Positions 16,985 to 26,383 of a stretch of DNA of 64,000 nucleotides are shown piece by piece; position 1 is the stretch's first letter; each line of letters begins with the position of its first letter. Below the pieces are notes generated by a model, which saw only the letters and a program-made list of their open reading frames with translations, searched no databases and was not told the origin of the DNA. The stretch is taken from positions 2,232,001 to 2,296,000 of the forward strand of contig NZ_JBBKTU010000001.1 of NCBI RefSeq assembly GCF_037892605.1, given 5' to 3'. Position numbers and translations under genes: made by a program. The DNA comes from Lacibacter sp. H407. GTDB lineage: Bacteria > Bacteroidota > Bacteroidia > Chitinophagales > Chitinophagaceae.

Positions 16985-17620
16985 ATGAAATGGATCGTAT
17001 CACTGAAAGAAAAAAAGAAAGCAGCCGTAGCGCTGTTTGTTGTGCTGGCAGTAATTCTTTTGAACATGTTTTTTAACAGCAAGGATTATGATAAGCTTGA
17101 TAGAAACATGTCATCGATCTATAACGATCGATTGATGCCTGCCGGTTATCTGTTTCAGATCAGCGATCACCTGTATCAGAAACAATTGCTGCATATGGAT
17201 GAACGAATTCCTGCAACTGACCTGAAGCAACAATTACAGCAACATGATCTCTCAATAGCAAAACTTGTAAAGGCATACGAAGCAACCTACCTTACCGCAG
17301 CCGAAAAACAACATTGGAATAAGTTGTTACAAAGTATGGCAGCATACCAACTTGCTGAAGATAAAGAGGTGGAGTTACAAACTAAAGTAATGGAGGCAAG
17401 TTTTATTAATGCCCAGTTGGCGTTGAATCAACTGAATACCATACAGGCAACAGAGGGTAGCTTGTTGCAACGAAGTTCAAAAGCAATTATCAGTGAAACG
17501 GTGTTGCACACTTATCTTGAAATTACCATGATCATTGTGCTGGCGGTGATTGTATTATCGTTGTTGGCTGGAAGAGAAAATCCATTTTTCCCGATCGAAC
17601 AAAAACATATCCTCAATTAA
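16985..17620 (+). CDS. Orphan 4HB_MCP-type sensory membrane protein
   Basis: A 211-residue protein with two membrane helices (AAVALFVVLAVILLNMFF near the N terminus and YLEITMIIVLAVIVLSLLAG near the C terminus) around a periplasmic helical domain of about 140 residues that resembles the four-helix-bundle sensor of chemotaxis receptors (SSIYNDRLMPAGYLFQISDHLY). Unlike a receptor it ends about 15 residues after the second helix, with no HAMP or methyl-accepting domain. The start is set at ATG 16985; the TTG at 16961 would add eight residues. It stands alone, so any signalling partner is unknown. Confidence 0.75.
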   Translation: MKWIVSLKEKKKAAVALFVVLAVILLNMFFNSKDYDKLDRNMSSIYNDRLMPAGYLFQISDHLYQKQLLHMDERIPATDLKQQLQQHDLSIAKLVKAYEATYLTAAEKQHWNKLLQSMAAYQLAEDKEVELQTKVMEASFINAQLALNQLNTIQATEGSLLQRSSKAIISETVLHTYLEITMIIVLAVIVLSLLAGRENPFFPIEQKHILN

Positions 17621-17769
17621 TGGGTTTACCTTTTTGTTAGGTGTTTAAATTCATGGACGTTTTATTACCTCGAAAATTATTTTGTCCATTTTCGGCGGGT
17701 GGTTGATATCGAAACCATCTTTTGCTCATCACTCATTCTCCAATAAAGTTGCTCATTGCTTTTATAGCT

Positions 17770-18252
17770 TCAATATTTCATCTTTAACGGACTTGTTTTC
17801 CATTTCTCAAATGCAATCAATGCTTCTTCACGTAACAATTGTTGAGTGGTAAGTTTTCTTCCGGTATGTGAAAGGTCGATCTCATCATAAATAAATTTAT
17901 CATCAAAGTCAGCAGATGCTGCATCTTCTTTTGTGTTGGCAAAATAAATTTTTGCAGCCCGTGCCCAATAGATGGCACCGAGGCACATGGGGCAGGGTTC
18001 GCAACTGCAATAAATTTCACATCCATCTAATTGAAAGGAATGTAATGTTGAACATGCCTTTCGGATAGCTACTACTTCAGCATGAGCAGTAGGATCTTTA
18101 CTGCTGGTAACTTCATTTACACCACTTGCTATGATCTTACCATCTTTTACAATCACAGCTGCAAAAGGACCGCCTTTTCCGCTCTCAACGTTGTCAATGG
18201 AAAGCCGGATAGCTTCACGCATAAAATCTTCTTTAGTTACAAATTGAGACAT
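17770..18252 (-). CDS. Nucleoside/guanine deaminase (CDA superfamily)
   Basis: A 160-residue zinc-dependent deaminase with the HAE motif (TAHAEVVAIRKA) and PCPMCLGAIYWA, which supply the Zn ligands (one His, two Cys) and the proton-shuttling Glu. The N-terminal FMREAIRLSIDNVESGKGGPFAAVIVKDGKII and the C-terminal domain-swapped tail fit guanine deaminase (GuaD of Bacillus) better than tRNA adenosine deaminase, which usually has PCVMCAGA. The likely reaction is guanine to xanthine in purine salvage. A terminator separates it from aconitase. Confidence 0.85.
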   Translation of the reverse strand: MSQFVTKEDFMREAIRLSIDNVESGKGGPFAAVIVKDGKIIASGVNEVTSSKDPTAHAEVVAIRKACSTLHSFQLDGCEIYCSCEPCPMCLGAIYWARAAKIYFANTKEDAASADFDDKFIYDEIDLSHTGRKLTTQQLLREEALIAFEKWKTSPLKMKY

Positions 18253-18280
18253 CGCTTTTTATTAAAGTTGTTCAGATAAA

Positions 18281-18308
18281 AAATCCCCCGTTTCAAAACG
18301 GGGGATTT
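18281..18308 (-). terminator. Terminator downstream of aconitase
   Basis: Stem of up to 13 base pairs (arms 18281-18293 and 18296-18308, core CCCCCG/CGGGGG); on the minus strand the stem is followed by a run of six T. It ends the aconitase transcript. Confidence 0.8.
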
Positions 18309-18320
18309 AATTTTATTATC

Positions 18321-18347
18321 GTTCAGGTCGCTTTAAGCGCTCCGGCC
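18321..18347. repeat. Extragenic palindromic unit, copy 1
   Basis: This 27-base unit starts GTTCAGGTCGCTTTAAGCGC and ends TCCGGCC. It matches 29104-29130 at 24 of 27 positions. Both copies lie just beyond a terminator and next to the stop codon of a leftward gene. Confidence 0.55.
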
Positions 18348-18358
18348 GGAATCAATGA

Positions 18359-20629
18359 TTATCCTTTTGCAAATTCTGCTCTGATTACGTTCAACGCACC
18401 ACCTGCTTTAAACCATTCGATCTGCTGCGCATTGTAGCTGTGGTTAACAGTAATGGTTTCACTGCTTCCATCAGCATGATTCAATACCAACTCTAATGGC
18501 ACTCCAGGAGTGAATGAAGTTAAACCTATCACATCAATGCTGTCATCTTCAAGGATCTTATCGTAATCTTCTTTGTTCGCAAAAGTCAACGCCAACATAC
18601 CTTGCTTCTTCAGGTTTGTTTCGTGAATACGTGCAAATGATTTCACCAATACCACACGTACACCCAAATGACGAGGCTCCATTGCTGCATGTTCACGACT
18701 TGAACCTTCACCATAGTTTTCATCACCCACTACAATTGATCCAACACCGGCTGCTTTGTAAGCACGTTGTGTATTTGGTACCGTACCGTATTCGCTGGTC
18801 AACTGATTTTTTACGCTATCAGTTTTTTCATTGAAGAAATTGGTAGCACCAATCAACAGGTTGTTACTGATATTATCTAAGTGTCCACGGAATTTCAACC
18901 ATGGGCCTGCCATTGAAATATGATCAGTAGTACATTTCCCTTTTGCTTTGATGAGGAGTTTCAATCCTTTGATATCAACACCTTCCCATGCAGAGAACGG
19001 ATATAATAATTGCAGACGTTTGCTATCTGATTTCACATCTAATACAACAGTGCTTCCATCTTCAGCAGGAGCCTGGTAACCGGCATCTTCAACCGCAAAT
19101 CCTTTAGTTGGCAATTCATCACCACTTGGAGGATCGAGTTTTACCTGCTCACCTTTATCATTGGTTAATGTATCAGTAAGCGGGTTAAATGTAAGATCAC
19201 CTGCAATTGCCAATGCCGTTACCAATTCAGGACTTGCAACAAACGCCAATGTGTTTGGATTGCCGTCAGCACGTTTTGCAAAGTTTCTATTGAATGAATG
19301 AACGATGGTATTGCGTTCTGCTTTTTCAGCACCAACCCTGTCCCACATACCAATACAAGGTCCGCATGCATTTGCAAATACAGTCGCACCAATTTTTTCA
19401 AACACACCTAAGTAACCATCACGCTCAATGGTATAACGAACGAGCTCGCTACCTGGAGTGATCGTGAATTCAGATTTCAACTTCAATCCTTTATCACTTA
19501 CCTGTTCTGCAAGACTTACTGCACGGCTGATGTCTTCGTAAGAAGAGTTGGTACAGCTGCCAATTAAACCCACTTCAATTTTTGTAGGCCATCCGTTTTT
19601 AGCAGCAGCTTCTTTCATTTGAGAAATTGGTGTTGCTAAATCCGGAGTGAAAGGCCCGTTCAAGTGCGGTTCCAATTCACTGAGGTTGATCTCAATTACT
19701 TTATCGAAATATTTTTCAGGGTTTGCATATACATCAGCATCGCCTGTTAAATAATCCTTGATTTTATCTGCTGCATCAGCAACTTCTGCACGACCGGTTG
19801 CTTTCAGGTAACGGCTCATGCTTTCATCGTAACCGAATGTTGAAGTGGTAGCGCCAATTTCAGCACCCATATTACAAATGGTTCCTTTACCAGTACAGCT
19901 CATGCTTGTTGCACCTTCTCCAAAATATTCAACAATTGCATTCGTACCACCTTTTACAGTTAAGATACCAGCCACTTTCAGAATTACATCTTTTGGAGCT
20001 GTCCAGCCATTAAGTTTGCCGGTTAACTTAACGCCGATCAATTTCGGCATCAACAATTCCCAGCTAAGGCCGGCCATAACATCACAAGCATCAGCACCAC
20101 CTACACCAATCGCCACCATACCCAAACCACCGGCATTTACCGTATGGCTATCGGTACCAATCATCATACCACCCGGGAATGCATAGTTTTCCAAAACTAC
20201 CTGGTGTATGATACCGGCACCCGGTTTCCAGAATCCAATGCCATATTTATTTGAGATCGATGAAAGGAAGTTGTACACCTCTTCATTATCAGTGACAGCT
20301 TTTACCAGGTCTTCTTTCCCTTCTGTTTTTGCAACGATCAGGTGATCGCAATGCACAGTTGAAGGAACTGCTACTTTTTTACGCCCCGTTGTGTCAAACT
20401 GCAGCAAGGCCATTTGAGCTGTTGCATCCTGCATTGCCACACGATCGGGTGCAAAATCAACATACGCTTTTCCACGCTCGAAATCCTGTACATCTACTCC
20501 CTTCCACAAATGGGAGAACAATATTTTTTCTGCCAATGTTAACGGGCGGCCCAGTGCGTTACGGGCAGCATCCACTTTGGCAGGCATTTCACTATACAAT
20601 TTTTTGATGAGGTCTAAATCAAATGCCAT
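18359..20629 (-). CDS. acn: Aconitate hydratase
   Basis: Isomerises citrate to isocitrate in the TCA cycle using a [4Fe-4S] cluster. The 756-residue protein has the cluster Cys in [14 protein letters not shown] and [13 protein letters not shown], the early [10 protein letters not shown] segment with active-site His/Asp, [13 protein letters not shown], and the C-terminal swivel domain with [19 protein letters not shown]. The sequence is of the mitochondrial-type aconitase common in Bacteroidota. ATG 20629 ([12 protein letters not shown]) is preferred over the TTG/ATG 33 bases upstream, which adds a non-conserved tail. The partner icd is at 27.7 kb, not in the same operon. Confidence 0.95.
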   Translation of the reverse strand: MAFDLDLIKKLYSEMPAKVDAARNALGRPLTLAEKILFSHLWKGVDVQDFERGKAYVDFAPDRVAMQDATAQMALLQFDTTGRKKVAVPSTVHCDHLIVAKTEGKEDLVKAVTDNEEVYNFLSSISNKYGIGFWKPGAGIIHQVVLENYAFPGGMMIGTDSHTVNAGGLGMVAIGVGGADACDVMAGLSWELLMPKLIGVKLTGKLNGWTAPKDVILKVAGILTVKGGTNAIVEYFGEGATSMSCTGKGTICNMGAEIGATTSTFGYDESMSRYLKATGRAEVADAADKIKDYLTGDADVYANPEKYFDKVIEINLSELEPHLNGPFTPDLATPISQMKEAAAKNGWPTKIEVGLIGSCTNSSYEDISRAVSLAEQVSDKGLKLKSEFTITPGSELVRYTIERDGYLGVFEKIGATVFANACGPCIGMWDRVGAEKAERNTIVHSFNRNFAKRADGNPNTLAFVASPELVTALAIAGDLTFNPLTDTLTNDKGEQVKLDPPSGDELPTKGFAVEDAGYQAPAEDGSTVVLDVKSDSKRLQLLYPFSAWEGVDIKGLKLLIKAKGKCTTDHISMAGPWLKFRGHLDNISNNLLIGATNFFNEKTDSVKNQLTSEYGTVPNTQRAYKAAGVGSIVVGDENYGEGSSREHAAMEPRHLGVRVVLVKSFARIHETNLKKQGMLALTFANKEDYDKILEDDSIDVIGLTSFTPGVPLELVLNHADGSSETITVNHSYNAQQIEWFKAGGALNVIRAEFAKG

Positions 20630-20817
20630 GTGTAAGAATTTAAGATTTTTCGAAATATTCACTGCAGATTAAAGGGGTGCCCGGTTGATAGTTGGCTGGT
20701 CTGTAAGCCGCAGTTGCAATTCTGTAATTGATTGGGGTGCGAATTTACCGATTTATCAGGAACTTTTTGAACCAAGTGGGCGAAAGAATTGTATAATAAA
20801 GTAATTTCACAGTATAA

Positions 20818-21045
20818 ATGAAAAGCATGGGTCGTTTACGTCATCTTATTGAGTGGAATGTGTTTGGGGTTTGCAGCTGGCTGGGCGAACGCATGGGGAT
20901 TGCTACAAGTACCATCCGTAAATACTTTATCTATATCTCCTTCCTCACCATGGGGTCACCTCTGATCATCTATTTCTTTGTTGCTTTCTGGATGAACATC
21001 CGCCAATACATTTGGTTCAGAAAACGAAATCCCTTACGTTATTAA
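20818..21045 (+). CDS. PspC-domain small membrane protein
   Basis: A 75-residue protein matching the PspC core: an amphipathic N-terminal segment ending in FGVCSWLGERMGI, then TIRKYFIYISFLTMGSPL and a hydrophobic helix IIYFFVAFWMNI. In enterobacteria PspC is part of the envelope-stress system, but the rest of the Psp system is absent here and small stand-alone PspC proteins are common in Bacteroidota. It stands 60 bases ahead of the first AraC-type regulator and could be co-transcribed with it. Confidence 0.8.
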   Translation: MKSMGRLRHLIEWNVFGVCSWLGERMGIATSTIRKYFIYISFLTMGSPLIIYFFVAFWMNIRQYIWFRKRNPLRY

Positions 21046-21105
21046 AATAACCAGGATCATTGTATTTGCGATTTCCTTTGTTTAATTTGAGGGAGTAAGC
21101 CGATC

Positions 21106-22095
21106 ATGTTCTCATTTGAGTATATACATTCCAGTTACAGCGATATGATCAGGGATCTTGCGGCACAACTGCAGGTAAAACTCAAGGACAACTGGTTATT
21201 TTTTCCTGAAGAAATTGCAAGTGGATATTACAGAGTATTGCAATTATCAAACGGACTGGATGTAAATATTGTGAATTGCCGGATCAACACGGATTGGTTT
21301 TTGAAACGTAAAGGCGACAAGGAAGAATATTACACGCTTCGATTTGATGAATTAACGGTTGAAAAGGAGATCAGCATTGGCATTGATACAGATGTGGTGG
21401 AAAAGAAAAAAGAAACCATTGCTGTTGCCTACCTTACCAGTTCCCTGTTCGATTGGTACTATCATGGTACCAAGGGTACACATTTTAAAGGCGTTAATAT
21501 TTTAATTCCGAAAGAATGGCTGGGTAAGTTAATGGGCATTGAAATCTTTGATGATATACTGCCGGCTTACATTGCATTGAAAAGCCGCAGTTTTACAATG
21601 GAACCGCTGGATGCGGTCTATTATAAACTGATGCGTGAGATCATGGATGAAGAACCGGATGCCGCCTTTCCTCATCTCTATATTGAAAACAGGGTGCAGT
21701 TGTTGATGGAGCGTTTTTTTACACGCATCCATTCACGTGTTTCACTGGCCGATGTACAAAGTAATATCAAACCCGATGATATCTATACCGTACTGGAAAT
21801 TGAAAAATTGCTGGTTGAAAATTTTTCGCACAAACCCAGATCCATCGAAGAACTTTCCCGCAAAGCAACCATGAGTTCTACCAAACTGAAAAAGATTTTT
21901 AAATCTGTTTTTGGTGTGCCTATTTACGAATACTACCAACAAAAACGTATGGAACGTGCCGGCGAATTGCTGGCAACCGGTAAGTATTCGGTAAAGCAGG
22001 TAGCAGGCATTATTGGTTACAGTAACATGAGCAATTTTACCACAGCGTTCAGAAAGTACATGAAGCAGGAACCATCTGAGTTTAGTGCGAACTGA
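21106..22095 (+). CDS. AraC-family transcriptional regulator, first of a tandem pair
   Basis: A 329-residue regulator with an uncharacterised N-terminal ligand or oligomerisation domain (about 1-235) and a C-terminal double helix-turn-helix. The DNA-binding part reads SIEELSRKATMSSTKLKKIF for the first helix pair and KQVAGIIGYSNMSNFTTAFRK for the second, with the conserved GY(S/T)N. The N-terminal domain is not a cupin I recognise. A paralogue follows 30 bases downstream with the same layout. No target gene is evident nearby. Confidence 0.88.
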   Translation: MFSFEYIHSSYSDMIRDLAAQLQVKLKDNWLFFPEEIASGYYRVLQLSNGLDVNIVNCRINTDWFLKRKGDKEEYYTLRFDELTVEKEISIGIDTDVVEKKKETIAVAYLTSSLFDWYYHGTKGTHFKGVNILIPKEWLGKLMGIEIFDDILPAYIALKSRSFTMEPLDAVYYKLMREIMDEEPDAAFPHLYIENRVQLLMERFFTRIHSRVSLADVQSNIKPDDIYTVLEIEKLLVENFSHKPRSIEELSRKATMSSTKLKKIFKSVFGVPIYEYYQQKRMERAGELLATGKYSVKQVAGIIGYSNMSNFTTAFRKYMKQEPSEFSAN

Positions 22096-22125
22096 AAACT
22101 GTATACACGTATTTAATTTTTTTCT

Positions 22126-23112
22126 GTGATCACGTTACAGTTAAAACATACCAGCTATTCAGCAGTATTGCAAAGTATTTCGCAACAATTGAATGTTGAT
22201 GTGAAAGATGGATATCTGTATTTGCCTTCAACTGCAGGCGATGGATATTTACAGGTAGTGGAGCTTCCCAATGGATTAGAAGCATTGCTGTCTGATATCC
22301 GATACAAAACAGATGTTACTTATAAACGGGAAAAAACGGATGATTATTTCTGTATTCTTCATTTTAATGATGTTGAGATAAGCGACCCCCTTCATTTTAT
22401 ACGAAACGGGAAACAACTGTTCGACAAAAGTGTAAGAAGGGCAGGAGTGGCCATGAGTTCCAGTGCAAATGATATAAGTATTACGGTAAAGGCCAATACA
22501 AAAGCAAAGAGCATAAACATTTTGCTGCCCGGCAAATGGATCAATGAAAATCTCAATAAGTATAACGAGTTGCAGGTACTGTCACGTTACAATTCGCTAC
22601 GTAATACGTTAACGCATCCTGAGCCTTTTGATGCGCAAAACAGAATTTTGTTTGATGAGGTGTTTCAACCCGAACAGGGAAACCCGTTGCATACAATGAT
22701 CGTTAAGAACCGTATCATGTTGCTGTTAGAACATTTCCTGTCGAAGATCTACCGGAAAATGCAGCAGGAAACCGATGTACCTCCCCGCAAGATCAAGGCA
22801 ACGGATATGAGTAAGTTGATGGAAATTGAATCGTTGCTGGTAAGCGATTTCAGCAAACCTCCCCCTACCATAGTATCGTTAGCAGCACGAACCGGCATGA
22901 GTGTATCAAAACTAAAATCTGCCTATAAGCGGGTGTACGGCACGGGTATTTATGAATATTTCCAGAAGAACCGTATGCAAAAAGCACGCTCAATGTTGCT
23001 CACCGGCCAATACAATGTAAAAGAAGTGGGTACACAACTGGGCTATACCAACCTCAGTAACTTTTCACTGGCGTTCAGAAAGGAATTCGGGATACTTCCC
23101 AGCCAGGTATAG
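22126..23112 (+). CDS. AraC-family transcriptional regulator, second of a tandem pair
   Basis: A 328-residue paralogue of the preceding regulator, roughly one-third identical along its whole length by eye, including the N-terminal domain (HTSYSAVLQSISQQLNV against HSSYSDMIRDLAAQLQV). The C-terminal helix-turn-helix is TIVSLAARTGMSVSKLKSAY and KEVGTQLGYTNLSNFSLAFRK. The start is GTG at 22126; no in-frame ATG precedes it after the upstream stop. Tandem duplication followed by divergence is the simplest origin. Confidence 0.87.
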   Translation: MITLQLKHTSYSAVLQSISQQLNVDVKDGYLYLPSTAGDGYLQVVELPNGLEALLSDIRYKTDVTYKREKTDDYFCILHFNDVEISDPLHFIRNGKQLFDKSVRRAGVAMSSSANDISITVKANTKAKSINILLPGKWINENLNKYNELQVLSRYNSLRNTLTHPEPFDAQNRILFDEVFQPEQGNPLHTMIVKNRIMLLLEHFLSKIYRKMQQETDVPPRKIKATDMSKLMEIESLLVSDFSKPPPTIVSLAARTGMSVSKLKSAYKRVYGTGIYEYFQKNRMQKARSMLLTGQYNVKEVGTQLGYTNLSNFSLAFRKEFGILPSQV

Positions 23113-23411
23113 AAATTTTATTTCATTTATTATTATTTTTCTTACATTTAAAGAACAACTCAAGCGAAGGCTTCTAACCTCCTGTTACAACATCCGGTTC
23201 GTTTTTAATTCTTGCATCCTCTGAGCCCCAATCCCACACACTGTAAAGCGTTTCATAGTTGCATATGAATCATTCCTGTCTGTCCATGTAATGCCCATGC
23301 GTTACAGGAAACCTTTGTCGTTGCATCCTGATGAAGACGCAAGTTTATCCATCCCCCACAAAAAAGAGGCTCTTGCATAAGAGCCTCAATTTTTTTATTC
23401 CGACGAGAAAA
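23113..23411. other. Gene-free gap between the AraC pair and the outer-membrane protein
   Basis: About 300 bases without a convincing frame. Only the terminator at its right end is recognisable; no RNA gene or repeat from elsewhere in the window was seen. Confidence 0.6.
23361..23397. terminator. Bidirectional terminator
   Basis: Stem GAGGCTCTT/AAGAGCCTC (23366-23374 and 23379-23387) with a GCAT loop, flanked by an A run on the left and a T run on the right. It serves the leftward outer-membrane gene and possibly the AraC transcript. Confidence 0.8.
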
Positions 23412-24197
23412 TTATAAGTCAAAAAGAAGGCCCAACTTCACTTGCAGTTGTTGCAATGGACTGTTATAAAGCCGTGCCACTGTATGGTTGTGAATGCGGT
23501 TGGTATTGATATTTACAAATTGCATCGTCAACGGTTTACTATCGTCGGGTGCAGGTTGTGTTGCAATGGGTTCTTCCAGCTGCTTTACATTTACATAATC
23601 AATTCGTCCACCGTGGATGCGTGTAACAGAAAGGTTCAATGATGTGCCACTTTGTTGACTGCATTTACTGCGTGTGCCAAGCTTCATTAACAAGCCTGCA
23701 CCGTAGCCCCATACCATTGTGCCTTTGCGATAGGTTACTTCATTTTCAAGTGGTGCACAATCGTCACGATTATTTTCATCATACACATTAATGCGTACTC
23801 TGGTGCCTAAGGATTGACGTCCGCCCAACATTTGTACATACGGCGTAATGTTTTTATTCTTCACGAGCTCATACCGCAAATTGAGATGATTAAAGCTGGC
23901 GAAGTTGATATAGTTCACCGGGTACTCAGCGGCGGTGCTCATATCTTCATTCTGAAAGCTCTGTGTTACTTTTTGTTTGCCGTAACGGCCGTTTCCTGTT
24001 TCAAACGAAGCCACAAATTGTTTTCCTGCAAACGGGAGTCGGTACCCCACCTGGAAGTTAAAGCCATGTGCCGGACTTATGTTTTCAGCCATATTGCCGA
24101 GCGGCGTTTGATTGCTGTAACCAAATCCCAATTCTAATTGTGCAAATGATGTAAGGTACAGGCAGGAGCCTGTAATGATGAGTAAAGTTTTTTTCAT
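23412..24197 (-). CDS. Outer-membrane beta-barrel-like protein, function unknown
   Basis: A 261-residue protein with a signal peptide (MKKTLLIITGSCLYLTSFAQ) followed by ELGFGYSNQTPLGNMAE and alternating strands ending in a C-terminal QLQVKLGLLFDL, typical of small outer-membrane barrels. It has three Cys residues in the middle (one at DDCAPL, one at SKCSQQ). A 7-base inverted repeat AAAGAGC/GCTCTTT (24200-24220) sits directly before the ATG and could hinder initiation. I do not recognise a family with a known role. Confidence 0.6.
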   Translation of the reverse strand: MKKTLLIITGSCLYLTSFAQLELGFGYSNQTPLGNMAENISPAHGFNFQVGYRLPFAGKQFVASFETGNGRYGKQKVTQSFQNEDMSTAAEYPVNYINFASFNHLNLRYELVKNKNITPYVQMLGGRQSLGTRVRINVYDENNRDDCAPLENEVTYRKGTMVWGYGAGLLMKLGTRSKCSQQSGTSLNLSVTRIHGGRIDYVNVKQLEEPIATQPAPDDSKPLTMQFVNINTNRIHNHTVARLYNSPLQQLQVKLGLLFDL

Positions 24198-24276
24198 ATA
24201 AAGAGCTTTTGATGCTCTTTAAAGTTCGTGAAACTTATTGTTAAATAAAAGCTGAAAATGAGAACGGCAACAAAAA

Positions 24277-25095
24277 TTAAATTGCTTTTCTGAGCTTCAC
24301 TAATTGCTCCAGTAAACCTTTCAGTTTATCTAGCTGTAACATATTTGCGCCATCGCTTTTTGCTACTGCAGGGTTGGGGTGTGTTTCAATAAACAATCCA
24401 TCAACACCTGTTGCAATGGCGGCTTTGGCAATAGTGCCGATGAGTTGAGGATTACCTCCGGTAACGCCGGTTGTTTGGTTGGGTTGCTGCAATGAATGTG
24501 TGCAATCCATGATCACCGGAACATTCAATTCTTTCATCCAGGTAATGTTGCGGTAGTCAACCACCAGATCAGTATAACCAAATGTGTTTCCTCTTTCAGT
24601 AAGCATGATATTATTATTGCCTGCTTTGCGGATCTTCTCAACTGCAAACTTCATCGAAGGTCCACTCAGGAACTGACCTTTTTTTACGTTCACTATTTTT
24701 CCTGTTTCTGCAGCCGCTTCCAACAGATCGGTTTGGCGGCAAAGAAATGCAGGTATCTGTAAAATATCAATATAAGGAGAAGCCATTGCAGCTTCTTCAT
24801 GTGCATGAATATCTGATGTTGCGGGGAGGTTATATTTCTTTCTTACTTTATCAATCAAACTCAAACCTGTATCATCGCCTAAGCCCGTGAACGAAGCGGC
24901 ACTTGTTCTGTTGGCTTTTCTGTAAGATGCTTTGAACACATAAGGAATGCCCAACTCTTTGCAAATAGTTGACACTTTATCTGCTACTTCCATCACCAGT
25001 TCTTCACTTTCAACTACACATGGTCCGGCAATGAGGAAAAAGTTTTTTTCGTCGTACGATTGGTTGGCAAACAGGTCTTTCAGAAATTGTTCCAT
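24277..25095 (-). CDS. kdsA: 3-deoxy-8-phosphooctulonate synthase (KDO-8-P synthase)
   Basis: Condenses phosphoenolpyruvate with arabinose-5-phosphate to make KDO-8-phosphate for the lipopolysaccharide inner core. The 272-residue protein has the DAHP-synthase-type TIM barrel: FFLIAGPCVVES (residues 20-31), FKASYRKANRTS, the KKGQFLSGPSMKF segment, LTERGNTFGY, DCTHSLQQPN and the C-terminal GLFIETHPNPA. Asn replaces the metal-ligand Cys early in the protein in some KdsA enzymes; here PCVVESEEL leaves a Cys at the metal-ligand position, so a metal-dependent form is possible. A TATCTTTG box ends four bases before the ATG. Confidence 0.95.
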   Translation of the reverse strand: MEQFLKDLFANQSYDEKNFFLIAGPCVVESEELVMEVADKVSTICKELGIPYVFKASYRKANRTSAASFTGLGDDTGLSLIDKVRKKYNLPATSDIHAHEEAAMASPYIDILQIPAFLCRQTDLLEAAAETGKIVNVKKGQFLSGPSMKFAVEKIRKAGNNNIMLTERGNTFGYTDLVVDYRNITWMKELNVPVIMDCTHSLQQPNQTTGVTGGNPQLIGTIAKAAIATGVDGLFIETHPNPAVAKSDGANMLQLDKLKGLLEQLVKLRKAI

Positions 25096-25160
25096 GCGGC
25101 AAAGATAATGGGAAGTGGGAAGTTAGAAGTAGGAGGTACGAAGTACGGATGATCTCTGAT
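25096..25160. repeat. Degenerate short-period intergenic tract
   Basis: After the kdsA promoter the gap contains GGGAAGTGGGAAGTTAGAAG, TAGGAGGTACGAAGTACGG, an imperfect reiteration of GAAGT every 7-10 bases, like tracts elsewhere in the window. Confidence 0.5.
25100..25107 (-). promoter_or_regulatory. Promoter -7 box of kdsA
   Basis: Minus-strand TATCTTTG (TAnnTTTG) ending four bases before the ATG, so the kdsA mRNA may have almost no leader. Confidence 0.5.
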
Positions 25161-25298
25161 GGATGATTTAGGATGGCTGATTTGTAAGGCAGTTAGCAAC
25201 TCGGTATATTTTAATCAGGCAAATCAGTTTAATCTATCCAAACCATGATTCAGACAATTGCGCAAACGAATGAATGTTCGTCTATTTGTTTTTCCACC

Positions 25299-25306
25299 TA
25301 ATTTTG
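25299..25306 (+). promoter_or_regulatory. Promoter -7 box of the threonine dehydrogenase gene
   Basis: TAATTTTG (TAnnTTTG) lies 20 bases before the ATG at 25327, and supports that start over the upstream ATG at 25258. Confidence 0.55.
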
Positions 25307-25326
25307 GCACTCAATTGATTATTGCT

Positions 25327-26265
25327 ATGGTAAAAGAAAAAATATTAGTGATTGGCGCTTCCGGTCAGATAGGTGTTGAGTTAACATTGGCACTGCGTAA
25401 ACTGTATGGTAATGCAAATGTGATCGCTTCGGATCTGCGTGAGCAAAATCCTTTGCTTGAAGGCACAGGTCCTTACGTAAGTCTTGATGTCATGAACAAA
25501 GAGATGCTGCATGTGCAGGTCATCCGTCAAAACATCACACAGATCTATTTGCTGGCGGCAATTCTTTCGGCAACTGGTGAAAAAAATCCCAACCTCGCAT
25601 GGAATCTCAACATGACAGGTTTATTGAATGTATTGGACATAGCACGTGAAGAAAAACTGCACAAGGTTTATTGGCCAAGCTCCATTGCGGTATTCGGTCC
25701 AACATCACCCAAACAAAATTGTCCGCAACAAACCATTATTGAGCCAACAACTGTTTACGGCATCAGCAAATATGCAGGAGAGTTTTGGTGCAACTATTAT
25801 TTTCAACGCTATGGGGTTGATGTAAGAAGTCTGCGTTATCCCGGTTTGATCTCTTATAAATCGGCTCCCGGCGGCGGCACCACCGATTATGCGGTGGAAA
25901 TTTTTCATGAAGCATTAGAAGAAAATAAATACGAATGCTTTTTACAGGAAGATACTTACCTGCCAATGATGTATATGCCCGATGCTATCCGTGCAACTAT
26001 TGAGTTGATGGAAGCACCGGCAGAGAAGATCTCTATTCGCCATTCCTACAATATTTCTTCGATGAGTTTTTCGCCGAAGGAAATTGCTGCAGAAGTGGTG
26101 AAACATCGTCCGGGTTTTGAAATGACCTACAAACCCGATTACCGTCAGCAGATCGCCAACAGCTGGCCACAAAGCATTGATGACAGTGTTGCAAGAAGGG
26201 ATTGGGGTTGGAAACACGACTATGAATTACCTGAGATGACAAAGGACATGTTTGAAAATTTATAA
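25327..26265 (+). CDS. tdh: L-threonine 3-dehydrogenase, epimerase (SDR) type
   Basis: An NAD-dependent SDR protein of 312 residues: Rossmann motif VIGASGQIGVEL (residues 7-18), YWPSSIAVFGPT, catalytic YGISK, and the substrate region PGLISYKSAPGGGTTDYAV. The combination is typical of the epimerase-like threonine dehydrogenases (oxidising threonine to 2-amino-3-oxobutyrate) found in Bacteroidota and psychrophilic bacteria, distinct from the zinc-type Tdh. The KBL ligase that would complete the route to glycine is not adjacent. The start at 25327 is favoured by the promoter box and by the Rossmann strand. A terminator follows. Confidence 0.88.
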   Translation: MVKEKILVIGASGQIGVELTLALRKLYGNANVIASDLREQNPLLEGTGPYVSLDVMNKEMLHVQVIRQNITQIYLLAAILSATGEKNPNLAWNLNMTGLLNVLDIAREEKLHKVYWPSSIAVFGPTSPKQNCPQQTIIEPTTVYGISKYAGEFWCNYYFQRYGVDVRSLRYPGLISYKSAPGGGTTDYAVEIFHEALEENKYECFLQEDTYLPMMYMPDAIRATIELMEAPAEKISIRHSYNISSMSFSPKEIAAEVVKHRPGFEMTYKPDYRQQIANSWPQSIDDSVARRDWGWKHDYELPEMTKDMFENL

Positions 26266-26315
26266 GAACCTTCACAGTTCTGCAAAGAAGCTGTCGGAGC
26301 CATGACCATATGAGA

Positions 26316-26349
26316 AAGCTGCAAGCCTTACCTTGCAGCTTCGTTTTTT
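26316..26349 (+). terminator. Terminator after the threonine dehydrogenase gene
   Basis: Ten-base arms AAGCTGCAAG/CTTGCAGCTT (26316-26325 and 26332-26341) with a six-base loop, then CGTTTTTT. It lies just before the redoxin gene. Confidence 0.8.
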
Positions 26350-26383
26350 AATGATAAGCATGAGCGAAAAATCTGGTATTTAC

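Noticed and set aside
24222-24238. parS-like half site (TTCGTGAAACTT)
   Set aside because: Only the right half GTGAAAC matches; the left half does not, and it lies 16 kb from parB.
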